DNA of 64,000 nucleotides, from positions 1,521,410 through 1,585,409 of the forward strand of contig JAGTTP010000001.1 of the NCBI GenBank assembly GCA_018223365.1. Reading direction: 5' to 3'. Within the stretch, counting starts at the first letter, position 1. Each line of letters starts with the position of its first letter. Shown here piece after piece: positions 8,036-15,856 of this stretch. The translations under genes were made by a program, and so were the position numbers. This DNA is from Clostridiaceae bacterium Marseille-Q4145. Lineage in GTDB: Bacteria; Bacillota; Clostridia; Lachnospirales; Lachnospiraceae. Under the pieces are notes generated by a model. It had not been told where the DNA came from, did not search any database, and saw nothing but the letters and a program-made list of their open reading frames with translations.

Positions 8036-8346
8036 CGTTTCATAGATCAAATGCAGTGAACAGGATACGGATTGTTTCCGCAATGCTTATCAGAGAGTTT
8101 TCGGCTGGTGTGAGAAAACAGGCATGGAAAGAATTCATCCCCTGCCAGCAGTCTGGGTGAAAGGAAATGCAAGTAATTCAGAACGGGCAGTCCACCGTTA
8201 TGAGGACGCATATTCATTGACAGAAAAGACTGTCGAGGATGTGGCAGAGAGGCCGGAAGTTTCCGGCAAGAGAAGTGGTAACGCGGAGGAATCTACAGAC
8301 CTTCGTCTTCTTCAGAATCCATCTGGAGGAGACGAAGGTTTTTTTG
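8036..8346 (+). promoter_or_regulatory. T-box leader controlling cstA copy 2
   Basis: The leader carries the ordered T-box elements: AGAGAG then GGCTGGTGTGA in stem I (8091-8125), a specifier region GAATTCATCC around 8138, and the antiterminator box AAGTGGTAACGCGG (8273-8286, differing slightly from the usual TGGNACCGCG). A long terminator hairpin (8300-8338) with TTTTTTT follows. Uncharged tRNA pairing with the box would prevent termination. The specifier triplet is read tentatively as TTC (Phe), followed by the expected A, but the register could be off by a base. Small open frames in this leader are not treated as genes. Confidence 0.85.
8300..8346 (+). terminator. T-box terminator hairpin
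   Basis: CCTTCGTCTT pairs with GAGACGAAGG around a 20-nt loop, with a TTTTTTT run at 8339-8345. The 5' arm follows directly after the T-box sequence, as expected for a terminator/antiterminator switch. Confidence 0.85.
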
Positions 8347-8386
8347 ATCTGAAACATAAAAACAATAAGATGAGGAGAGAGAAGAA

Positions 8387-10090
8387 ATGAATACGTTAGT
8401 GATCGTAGCAATCGCAGCTGTCTGCCTGCTGGCAGGCTATACTTTATACGGACGCTGGCTGGCGAACAAATGGGGCATCGACCCGAAGGCAAAGACGCCG
8501 GCTTATACAAAAGAAGATGGAAAAGATTATGTACCGACAGATGGATGGGTGGTATTTGCCCATCAGTTTTCTTCCATCGCAGGTGCAGGCCCTGTGACGG
8601 GAGCTATTCAGGCGGCAGCATTTGGCTGGCTGCCGGTACTGCTCTGGATTCTCCTGGGAGGCATTTTCTTCGGAGCTGTTACCGATTTCGGAGCACTGTA
8701 TGCCAGTGTAAAGAATGAAGGAAAATCCATGGGACTTCTGATCGAGAAATACATCGGCAAGACCGGAAGAAAATTATTCCTTCTGTTCTGTTGGCTGTTT
8801 ACCCTGATTGTGATTGCCGCATTTGCCGATATGGTAGCCGGTACTTTTAATGCTTATACCGTTACCGACGGAGTTGCTTCCCTTGCCGAAAATGCACAGG
8901 TCAACGGAGCAGCCGGAACCATTTCCATTCTGTTCATGGTATTTGCAGTTGTCTTCGGACTGATCCAGAAACAATGCAAAGTAAGCGGCTGGAAAGAAGT
9001 AGTACTTGGTCTGGTATGTACCGTAGCTGCTCTTGGAATCGGTATGAACCTTCCGATGGTGGCAGATAAAGCAACCTGGTCCTACATCACATTTGCTTAT
9101 ATTTTCCTGGCATCGGTTCTTCCGATGTGGCTGATGAAACAGCCTCGTGATTATATGACTACCTTCATGTTTGCAGGCATGATCATCGGAGCAACTCTTG
9201 GACTTGTGGTTGCACATCCGAACATGAATCTGCCGGTATACACCGGATTCCATAATGACAATCTTGGAAATCTGTTCCCGATTTTGTTTGTTACCGTTGC
9301 ATGCGGAGCTGTTTCCGGATTCCACAGCCTGGTATCTTCCGGTACTTCTTCCAAGACTGTAGCAAATGAGAAAGATATGCTGAAAGTCGGATATGGAGCC
9401 ATGGTTCTGGAAAGTCTTCTGGCAGTGCTGGCACTCTGCGTGGCAGGTGCAGCCGCCGCAGCAGACGGAACTGCCGCAGCAGGAACTCCGTTCCAGGTCT
9501 TTTCCGGCGGAGTTGCAGGGCTTCTGGAAATGTTCGGTGTTCCGGTCTATGTGGCATCCTGCTTCATGACCATGTGTGTATCCGCTCTGGCGCTGACCAG
9601 TCTGGATGCTGTTGCAAGAATCGGACGTATGTCCTTCCAGGAACTGTTTAGTGTGGATGATATGGAACATGCAGAGGGCTGGAGAAAACTGTTCTGTAAT
9701 ACCTACTTCTCCACCATTGTGACACTGGCATTCGGCTATATCCTGACACAGGTTGGATACTCCAACATCTGGCCGCTGTTCGGAAGTGCCAATCAGCTGT
9801 TGAGCGCACTGGTACTCATTACCCTGTGCGTATTCCTGAAAGTCACCGGCCGTGAGAATAAGACCCTGTTCCCGCCTCTGATCATTATGCTTTGCGTCAC
9901 CTTCACCGCACTGGTTCAGAGAACCATCGGCCTGGTCAAAGCATTCAACGCAGGAACCGCAGTCTTCATGGTAGAGGGTCTGCAGCTGATCATTGCCATT
10001 CTGTTAATGGTGCTTGGCGTGGTTATCGTGGTAAACTCCGGAAAAGAGTTATTTAATAAGAAAAAAGAGTCCGCAAAACAGGCGGCATAA
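8387..10090 (+). CDS. cstA: Carbon starvation protein A family transporter (copy 2), T-box regulated
   Basis: A 567-residue multi-spanning membrane transporter of the CstA family. Family motifs match copy 1: YTLYGRWLANKWGI at the N-terminus, HQFSSIAGAGPVTGA near residue 60, and SGFHSLVSSGTSSKT near residue 310. The C-terminal tail is Lys-rich (NKKKESAKQAA). The start ATG has GAGGAGAG upstream. Unlike copy 1 it sits behind a T-box, which ties its expression to charging of one tRNA (tentatively tRNA-Phe). That argues for uptake of amino acids or peptides rather than only pyruvate. The terminator is at 10101. Confidence 0.92.
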   Translation: MNTLVIVAIAAVCLLAGYTLYGRWLANKWGIDPKAKTPAYTKEDGKDYVPTDGWVVFAHQFSSIAGAGPVTGAIQAAAFGWLPVLLWILLGGIFFGAVTDFGALYASVKNEGKSMGLLIEKYIGKTGRKLFLLFCWLFTLIVIAAFADMVAGTFNAYTVTDGVASLAENAQVNGAAGTISILFMVFAVVFGLIQKQCKVSGWKEVVLGLVCTVAALGIGMNLPMVADKATWSYITFAYIFLASVLPMWLMKQPRDYMTTFMFAGMIIGATLGLVVAHPNMNLPVYTGFHNDNLGNLFPILFVTVACGAVSGFHSLVSSGTSSKTVANEKDMLKVGYGAMVLESLLAVLALCVAGAAAAADGTAAAGTPFQVFSGGVAGLLEMFGVPVYVASCFMTMCVSALALTSLDAVARIGRMSFQELFSVDDMEHAEGWRKLFCNTYFSTIVTLAFGYILTQVGYSNIWPLFGSANQLLSALVLITLCVFLKVTGRENKTLFPPLIIMLCVTFTALVQRTIGLVKAFNAGTAVFMVEGLQLIIAILLMVLGVVIVVNSGKELFNKKKESAKQAA

Positions 10091-10100
10091 AAGAATATGG

Positions 10101-10136
10101 CAGCCGGGCAGGTGGTTTATCTGCCCGGCTGTTTGC
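10101..10136 (+). terminator. Intrinsic terminator after cstA copy 2
   Basis: An 11-bp GC-rich stem (CAGCCGGGCAG / CTGCCCGGCTG) with a 9-nt loop and a weak T-rich tail (TTTGCTTTG). Confidence 0.8.
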
Positions 10137-10140
10137 TTTG

Positions 10141-10698
10141 CCATAACGGCTTCCTGAGGATATTAATTATGTGAAGTTTTATGCCAGAGCGAGTTGCTTT
10201 GTACTTAATTGGGTGTATGCATTAAAGAAACAGTTTGACACCCAAATGGGTTGTGCCATTACTCGTTAAAATAAGAGTTTAAAAGTATTTTGGGCGTATA
10301 GCTATGAAATTGTTTCATATATCCAATAATTTTAAATATTATGGGTGTAGAGTCGTAGCAGAGAGACATCTGCCCAGATATTATTTTGTGTGACTCTAAA
10401 ACAGGAAAAAATCTAATACATCTTAATGATTTTGGCTGTACAGGTTAGCACGGAGTACATATACCCAATCAGGCTGGTCAGTGCCGCGAACAAGCTGTCA
10501 CATATATAACAAATTACTAAATATTAATGTCACACAATACTTATAAAGTATCGCAACATGATTACTATATGTATTTCACATTTATGCACAGCTGTGGTAC
10601 ATTATACTCAACAAAAGGAAATCAGATCTGAAAATCCAATCGTAACTGAACATGCTGTGGAAGAAAACACAGTGCACAAGAAAGGCAAGGTGTCTGTT
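10141..10698. other. AT-rich stretch without recognisable gene; possible structured RNA segments
   Basis: No convincing coding frame was seen. Composition is clearly more AT-rich than the flanks. Two local foldable segments stand out. One is GGGTGT (10211-10216) with ACACCC (10238-10243). The other is AGAGTC (10349-10354) with GACTCT (10392-10397), enclosing GCAGA...TCTGC. Neither matches an RNA family that I recognise. The stretch may be a decayed gene, a small-RNA locus or a foreign insertion. Confidence 0.4.
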
Positions 10699-10773
10699 AT
10701 GAGAAAAATTTTAAGTATGCTGAATGAATTCTTTAAGGAGTATTACAACAGTTTTTCAACTGTATGTGCTTAA
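10699..10773 (+). CDS. Possible 24-residue peptide, amphipathic
   Basis: A short frame beginning MRKILSMLNEFF, with hydrophobic residues spaced to form one face of a helix, ends just ahead of a strong terminator at 10823. A longer in-frame ATG at 10558 exists but has no ribosome-binding site, and its sequence looks non-coding. The AAGGCAAGG upstream of 10699 is a weak, distant site. The identity as a gene is uncertain and no function is assigned. Confidence 0.25.
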   Translation: MRKILSMLNEFFKEYYNSFSTVCA

Positions 10774-10822
10774 TGTGAATTTAACCTATATTTGTAGAGT
10801 GTTTGCGAATAAATAACAGAAG

Positions 10823-10854
10823 GTCCGGGAAGCGTAAAGCTTTCCGGACTTTTT
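10823..10854 (+). terminator. Intrinsic terminator
   Basis: GTCCGGGAAGC pairs with GCTTTCCGGAC (one G-U) around a 5-nt loop, followed by TTTTT. It implies that something upstream in 10140-10820 is transcribed on the plus strand. Confidence 0.85.
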
Positions 10855-10933
10855 GTATTTCTGAAAAAAAGCACTATTCCAGAGAACAATCACCTGTGAT
10901 AAAATTGAAAAAAAGAACAGGAGTGCCGATAAG

Positions 10934-11425
10934 ATGAGAATAGAAAAATTGTTAACTGCTATGATGGAATATGATCATAGAGATGTGCCGCGAATCCAAC
11001 ACTTTGTGAAAGTATATGAATTTGCCAGAATGATCGGACTCATGGAAGGGCTGGATTCGAAGACCCAGTTTACGCTGGAGAGTGCGGCAGTGGTTCATGA
11101 TATTGGAATCCATATTTCTGAGCAGAAATATGGAAGCAGCAGCGGAAAATATCAGGAGCTGGAAGGCCCGGCGGAGGCGAAAAAACTGTTGGACGGATTA
11201 GAATGGCCGGCAGATGTGACAGAGCGGGTCTGCTATCTGGTGGGCCATCACCATACCTATCATGATATGGACGGAATGGATTATCAGATTCTGGTGGAAG
11301 TGGATTTTCTGGTCAATCTTTTTGAAGATAAAGTGTCCCCGGACGGATGCAGAAATGCATACCACAAAATATTCCGGACGGAAAGCGGAAAACGGCTGTA
11401 TCGGACCATGTATCCGACAGTATAA
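10934..11425 (+). CDS. HD-domain phosphohydrolase family protein
   Basis: A 163-residue single-domain protein with the metal-binding HD signature: HFVKVYEFAR (first His), VVHDIGIH (HD), GHHHTYHD (further His residues) and EVDFLVNLF (final Asp). Members hydrolyse phosphoester bonds in nucleotides or signalling molecules; the substrate here is not evident. The start ATG follows AGGAGTGCCGATAAG. It stands alone between terminators, the second being the unusual hairpin at 11445. Confidence 0.82.
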   Translation: MRIEKLLTAMMEYDHRDVPRIQHFVKVYEFARMIGLMEGLDSKTQFTLESAAVVHDIGIHISEQKYGSSSGKYQELEGPAEAKKLLDGLEWPADVTERVCYLVGHHHTYHDMDGMDYQILVEVDFLVNLFEDKVSPDGCRNAYHKIFRTESGKRLYRTMYPTV

Positions 11426-11444
11426 CACCCTCTCCTCGACGAAA

Positions 11445-11494
11445 TGCCCTCTTTCGTGTTATAATAATTAAATTATGACACGAGGGGGCATTTT
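11445..11494 (+). terminator. Long hairpin that both closes the HD gene and hides the next ribosome-binding site
   Basis: About 18 base pairs join 11445-11464 with 11473-11490 (one 2-nt bulge), followed by ATTTTG. The 3' arm contains the GAGGGGG that serves as Shine-Dalgarno for the TTG start at 11498. A TATAAT lies inside the 5' arm (11460-11465). A transcript starting after this hexamer would leave the site free, whereas read-through RNA would bury it. Confidence 0.6.
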
Positions 11495-11497
11495 GCA

Positions 11498-14230
11498 TTG
11501 AAACATCTTTGTATAGCAGTTTTGGCACATGTGGATGCGGGAAAGACAACGTTATCGGAAGCGATGCTGTATGAAAGCGGCACCATCCGGAAGCTGGGAA
11601 GAGTAGATAATAAAGACGCATTTCTGGACACCCACGAGCTGGAGCGGGCGAGAGGAATTACCATATTCTCAAAACAGGCAGAATTCACCCTTGGAGACTG
11701 GAAAGTAACATTGCTGGACACACCGGGCCATGCGGATTTTTCCGCAGAGATGGAGCGGACACTGCAGGTGCTGGACTATGCCGTACTGGTCATCAGCGGA
11801 GCAGATGGAGTACAGGGACATACGAGAACACTCTGGCGGCTGCTCAAACGCTATGGTGTTCCGGTGCTCCTGTTTGTGAATAAGATGGACCAGAATGGGA
11901 CCGATAAAGAACTGCTCATGGCGCAACTGAAGAAGGAACTGGATGACCGGTGCGTGGACTTTGACTGTGATCAGACATCCGGAGAGTTTCTGGAAAATGT
12001 GGCGGTCTGTGAGGAACAGGCGCTGGAACATTATCTTGAGCAGGGAACAGTTTCCGAGCAGACAATCCGGGAACTGATTCGTGACCGCCATGTATTTCCG
12101 TGCTATTTCGGATCAGCGCTGAAGCTCGACCGGGTGGATGAATTTCTGAGAGGTCTGGAGAAGTATGCTTATGTAGAAGAGCCTGAGCAGGAATTCGGCG
12201 CGCGGGTTTTTAAGATCAGCCGGGATGAGCAGGGAGGAAGATTGACCTGGCTTCGGGTGACCGGAGGAACGCTCAAAGTAAAAGATACCTTGAGTGGAAC
12301 GGCGGAGGAAGAAGAGTGGCAGGAAAAAGTAAATCAGATCCGTGTCTATTCCGGAACCAAATATGAGACGGTGAATGAGGCAGAAGCGGGAATGGTCTGC
12401 GCGGTAACAGGACTTACGAAGACGCGGGCCGGAGAAGGGCTTGGAACCGAGCATCACACCAACCTCCCGGTGCTGGAGCCGGTACTGAATTATAAACTGA
12501 CGCTGCCAAGAGACTGTGATCCGGTGCAGCTGCTTGGAAAATTGCGTCTTCTGGAAGACGAGGAACCGGAACTTCATATTCGATGGAATGAGAAACTACG
12601 GGAGATCGAAGTGCAGCTCATGGGCGAGGTGCAGATTGAGATTCTGAAAAAACTGATTCTGGATCGTTTTGGGGTGTCCGTGGATTTTGATGAAGGAAAT
12701 ATTGTATATAAGGAAACCATTGCCAATACGGTAGAAGGGGTGGGACACTTCGAACCGCTGCGCCACTATGCGGAAGTACATCTTCTCATGGAACCGGGGG
12801 AGCAGGGAAGCGGACTTCAGTTTGCGGCGGATTGCAGCGAAGATCTGCTGGACCGCAACTGGCAGCGACTGGTATTAACGCATCTGGAAGAACGGCAGCA
12901 TAAAGGCGTGCTTACAGGCTCGGATATTACAGATATGCGGATTACTCTGGTGGCAGGCCGTGCCCACCAGAAACATACAGAGGGCGGCGACTTCCGGCAG
13001 GCAACCTACCGGGCTGTCCGGCAGGGACTGATGCAGGCGGAAAGTGTATTGCTGGAGCCATGGTATGATTTTCGTCTGGAGGTGCCATCTGAGACACTGG
13101 GACATGCCATGATGGATTTGGAACGTATGGGTGCGGAGATGGGACTTCCGGAGCAGGAGGGTGATATGTCTGTGCTCGCTGGAGGTGTGGCAGTAGCCTG
13201 TATTAAGAATTATCAGAAAGAGATTAATTCTTATACAAAAGGAAGAGGCAGGCTGACCTGCATTTTCCGTGGCTATGGACGCTGCCACAACCCGGAGGAA
13301 GTGCGGGAAGAGACCTGCTATGATCCGGAAGCAGACCTTCGGAATCCGTCGTCTTCGGTATTCTGCTATCATGGGGCAGGAACCATTGTACCCTGGTATG
13401 AAGTACCGCAGCATATGCATCTGGAAAGCGTACTGCAGAAAAACGGCAGTCTGAGAGCATCTGCGATCCGGGAAAATCCGTTGGGAAATTTGAATGAGCC
13501 GGAAGAGAGACGCCGCCCGGCTGTGCCTTTGGGAAGCGTGGAGGACGAAGAAGAACTGCAGGCTATTATGCAACGGACCTTTGGAGAAGAAAAGCTCCGC
13601 CGTTATAACGACCATCCCGCTTCCAGAACTTATGGAACGGAAAAGCCGGAGAAAGCAAAACCCTACAAACCAAAAGAAAAATTGCCGGAATATTTTCTGG
13701 TGGATGGTTATAATGTCATTTTTGCATGGGAAGAATTAAGTGATCTGGCAAAAGTGAGCATTGCGGGAGCCAGAGAAAAGCTGCAGGATATCATGTGCAA
13801 TTATCAGGGCTTCCGAAAGTGCAATCTCATTCTTGTCTTCGATGCCTACCGGGTAGAAGGCCATGAAGAGGAGATCGTTCCTTATCACAATATCCACGTT
13901 GTCTACACCAAAGAAGCAGAGACGGCAGACAGTTATATAGAAAGAACAGCTCACCAGATTGGACGGAAATATCAGGTGACGGTGGCAACCTCCGACGGTC
14001 TGGAACAGATCATTATCCGTGGACAGGGCTGTGCCATGATGTCAGCGCGGGAGCTGAAAGAAGAGATCAACCGAATCAATCAGGAAATCCGCCGGGACTA
14101 CGTAGAACAATTTCCGGGCAGTAAAAATTATCTCTTTGATTACCTGCCGGAAGATCTGCAGAAACATCTGCAGGATGTACGGATGGGAAATGCAGAGTTT
14201 GGAAGTCATCAGAAGAAGCAAGAGGAATAA
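11498..14230 (+). CDS. TetM/EF-G-like translational GTPase fused to a YacP/Rae1-type NYN nuclease domain
   Basis: A 910-residue protein. Residues 1-650 follow the ribosomal-protection/EF-G architecture: G1 AHVDAGKTT, G2/switch region RGITIF, G3 DTPGHADF, G4 NKMD, then domains II-V. Residues about 725-885 form a NYN (PIN-like) domain: LVDGYNVIF, LVFDAY, AETADSYIE and VATSDGLEQ supply the acidic residues typical of YacP/Rae1, the ribosome-associated mRNA endonuclease of Bacillus. The start is TTG with GAGGGGG upstream. The domain IV loop differs from the STPADFRM loop of Tet proteins, so tetracycline resistance is unlikely. Inference: ribosome-directed mRNA cleavage or rescue. It is followed 2 bp later by the Cys-cluster gene. 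Confidence 0.88.
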   Translation: MKHLCIAVLAHVDAGKTTLSEAMLYESGTIRKLGRVDNKDAFLDTHELERARGITIFSKQAEFTLGDWKVTLLDTPGHADFSAEMERTLQVLDYAVLVISGADGVQGHTRTLWRLLKRYGVPVLLFVNKMDQNGTDKELLMAQLKKELDDRCVDFDCDQTSGEFLENVAVCEEQALEHYLEQGTVSEQTIRELIRDRHVFPCYFGSALKLDRVDEFLRGLEKYAYVEEPEQEFGARVFKISRDEQGGRLTWLRVTGGTLKVKDTLSGTAEEEEWQEKVNQIRVYSGTKYETVNEAEAGMVCAVTGLTKTRAGEGLGTEHHTNLPVLEPVLNYKLTLPRDCDPVQLLGKLRLLEDEEPELHIRWNEKLREIEVQLMGEVQIEILKKLILDRFGVSVDFDEGNIVYKETIANTVEGVGHFEPLRHYAEVHLLMEPGEQGSGLQFAADCSEDLLDRNWQRLVLTHLEERQHKGVLTGSDITDMRITLVAGRAHQKHTEGGDFRQATYRAVRQGLMQAESVLLEPWYDFRLEVPSETLGHAMMDLERMGAEMGLPEQEGDMSVLAGGVAVACIKNYQKEINSYTKGRGRLTCIFRGYGRCHNPEEVREETCYDPEADLRNPSSSVFCYHGAGTIVPWYEVPQHMHLESVLQKNGSLRASAIRENPLGNLNEPEERRRPAVPLGSVEDEEELQAIMQRTFGEEKLRRYNDHPASRTYGTEKPEKAKPYKPKEKLPEYFLVDGYNVIFAWEELSDLAKVSIAGAREKLQDIMCNYQGFRKCNLILVFDAYRVEGHEEEIVPYHNIHVVYTKEAETADSYIERTAHQIGRKYQVTVATSDGLEQIIIRGQGCAMMSARELKEEINRINQEIRRDYVEQFPGSKNYLFDYLPEDLQKHLQDVRMGNAEFGSHQKKQEE

Positions 14231-14232
14231 CT

Positions 14233-14883
14233 ATGGAACGAAATATTGACATGAAGGAAGTGTCAGATGGAAAATTATATACCTCCAACGACATGGTGAA
14301 GGCAGACTGCGGCGGCTGTGAGGGCTGTTCTGTCTGCTGCCGTGGAATGGGAGAATCCATTGTGCTGGACCCTCTGGATATCCACCGTTTATGTTGTGGA
14401 TTAGGGACCGATTTTAACGGACTCATGGTGGATAAGATCGAATTAAACATTGTGGACTGCCTGATTCTGCCAAATCTTAAGATGGCAGGGGAGAAGGAAG
14501 CCTGTTCCTTTTTAAATAAGGATGGGCGCTGCTCGATTCACGGATTCCGCCCGGGTATCTGCAGATTATTTCCGCTGGGGAGAATCTACGAAGATGGTTC
14601 TTTTAAATACTTTCTTCAGGTTCATGAATGTCCCAAGCCGGACAAATCAAAAGTAAAGGTGAAGAAATGGCTGGATACGCCGGATCTGAAGCAGTACGAA
14701 GCCTTTGTCAGGGACTGGCACTATTACTTGAAAGATCTGGAAACCCAGGTGAAGAAAGCACCGGATCAGATGAAGCAGATCAGTATGGGCGTGCTGCAGA
14801 AATTTTACCTGACACCCTATACTCCGGATGGAAATTTCTATGAGGAATTCAATAAACGGCTGCAGACAGCAAAAAATACTTGA
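14233..14883 (+). CDS. YkgJ-family cysteine-cluster protein
   Basis: A 216-residue cytoplasmic protein with the zinc/iron-chelating Cys cluster of the family: CGGCEGCSVCCRGMG at about residues 26-40, then CSFLNKDGRCSIHGFRPGIC near residue 95 and a later Cys in VHECPKP. The biochemical role of the family is not settled. It starts 2 bp after the GTPase-nuclease gene, so the two are co-transcribed. The RBS (AAGAGGAA) lies inside the upstream coding end. A MerR-type promoter overlaps its stop codon. Confidence 0.85.
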   Translation: MERNIDMKEVSDGKLYTSNDMVKADCGGCEGCSVCCRGMGESIVLDPLDIHRLCCGLGTDFNGLMVDKIELNIVDCLILPNLKMAGEKEACSFLNKDGRCSIHGFRPGICRLFPLGRIYEDGSFKYFLQVHECPKPDKSKVKVKKWLDTPDLKQYEAFVRDWHYYLKDLETQVKKAPDQMKQISMGVLQKFYLTPYTPDGNFYEEFNKRLQTAKNT

Positions 14884-14910
14884 CCTTATAGTTACTATAT
14901 CCCTTAGTAT
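14880..14910 (+). promoter_or_regulatory. MerR-type promoter with 19-bp spacer
   Basis: TTGACC (14880-14885), a 19-bp spacer and TAGTAT (14905-14910). The spacer holds the dyad ATAGTTACTAT (14888-14898). Over-long spacers with a central dyad are the hallmark of promoters untwisted by MerR-family activators. The adjacent gene is a MerR regulator, so autoregulation is likely. Confidence 0.7.
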
Positions 14911-14935
14911 CAAAGAAAAATAGATGGAGGTTATT

Positions 14936-15805
14936 ATGGTAACGATTAAGGAAGCGGAGATGCAGACAGGGATTACAAAGCAGAATATACGGTATTATGA
15001 AAAGATAGGTTTATTGCAGCCGTCGAGGGAACAGGAAAATAAGTACCGGAATTACAGAGAGGAAGATATCAGAAGACTGAAACTGATCTTTCTCTTTCGG
15101 AAGCTTGATATGCCGCTGGAGGAAATCCGGCAGCTCCTTGAGGGAACCATAGAATTGCAGGATGCACTTCAGATGCAGAAAGAGATGCTTGTGGAAAGAC
15201 AGCAGAAGCTGCAGGCGGCAATTTCTTTCTGCGGACAGATCGAAGAGAAGGAGCTTACACAGCTGGATGTGGACGGGTATCTGAGTAAAATAAAAACCGA
15301 GGAGAAAAACGGACATTATTTTGCAGATATTCTTCAGGATTATAAAAAAGTATTGCAAAGTGAAAGTCTTCGTGAGTTCAGTTTTTCTCCGGAGGATTTT
15401 TGTACAACACCCCGGCAGATGACGGAACAGCTCTTCCTGTATGCGGAACAGCATCATTTGAATCTGGTAATTACAAAAGAAGGCATGTATCCGGAATTTA
15501 CCATTGACGGAAGAGCGTACCGGGCATACCGTGTATGCGGCAGAATGGGAATGGTAATCCACGGAGAACTGCTTCATCCGGAGTTATATAAGCCGGAAAA
15601 TATCCCGGAGAAACGATATCAGATACTGAGGATGATTTCCAAACTGATGATTCCGGTACTGATATTCCTGCTTGTTTTTCTGCCGCGTATATTGCCATTG
15701 TTGAAAGATGATCTGCTAAATGCAGCAGTATCTCTTCTTGGTCTGGCAGGATTTGCAGCATATTTGGTTTATCTGGCAATTTTGTATAAAAATTACGATT
15801 CATAA
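14936..15805 (+). CDS. MerR-family regulator with C-terminal membrane segments
   Basis: 289 residues from ATG 14936, chosen over the upstream ATG 14924 because GGAGG (14926-14930) is correctly spaced only for the former. The N-terminal winged helix (TIKEAEMQTGITKQNIRYYEKIGLL) is typical of MerR. A charged coiled-coil region follows (about residues 80-115), then a middle domain with a possible ligand-binding role (residues 130-215). Two hydrophobic segments close the protein (LMIPVLIFLLVFLPRILPLL and LLGLAGFAAYLVYLAILY). Membrane anchoring of a MerR protein is unusual and suggests sensing at the envelope. It ends at a bidirectional terminator. Confidence 0.85.
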   Translation: MVTIKEAEMQTGITKQNIRYYEKIGLLQPSREQENKYRNYREEDIRRLKLIFLFRKLDMPLEEIRQLLEGTIELQDALQMQKEMLVERQQKLQAAISFCGQIEEKELTQLDVDGYLSKIKTEEKNGHYFADILQDYKKVLQSESLREFSFSPEDFCTTPRQMTEQLFLYAEQHHLNLVITKEGMYPEFTIDGRAYRAYRVCGRMGMVIHGELLHPELYKPENIPEKRYQILRMISKLMIPVLIFLLVFLPRILPLLKDDLLNAAVSLLGLAGFAAYLVYLAILYKNYDS

Positions 15806-15850
15806 AAAATGCCACAGTCTCATCATTTGGATGATTCTGTGGCATTTTTT
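15804..15850. terminator. Bidirectional terminator between the MerR gene and dapL
   Basis: AAAAAATGCCACAG pairs with CTGTGGCATTTTTT. Both strands end in a U tract, so it serves the two convergent genes. Confidence 0.9.
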
Positions 15851-15856
15851 GTATAT

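Noticed and set aside
8124..8390. 88-codon frame upstream of cstA copy 2
   Set aside because: Lies across the T-box leader and its terminator; the RNA elements explain the sequence.
11498..14230. Tetracycline resistance (tetM/tetO) gene
   Set aside because: The Tet-specific domain IV loop is not present, the protein has a large extra nuclease domain, and no mobile context is seen.
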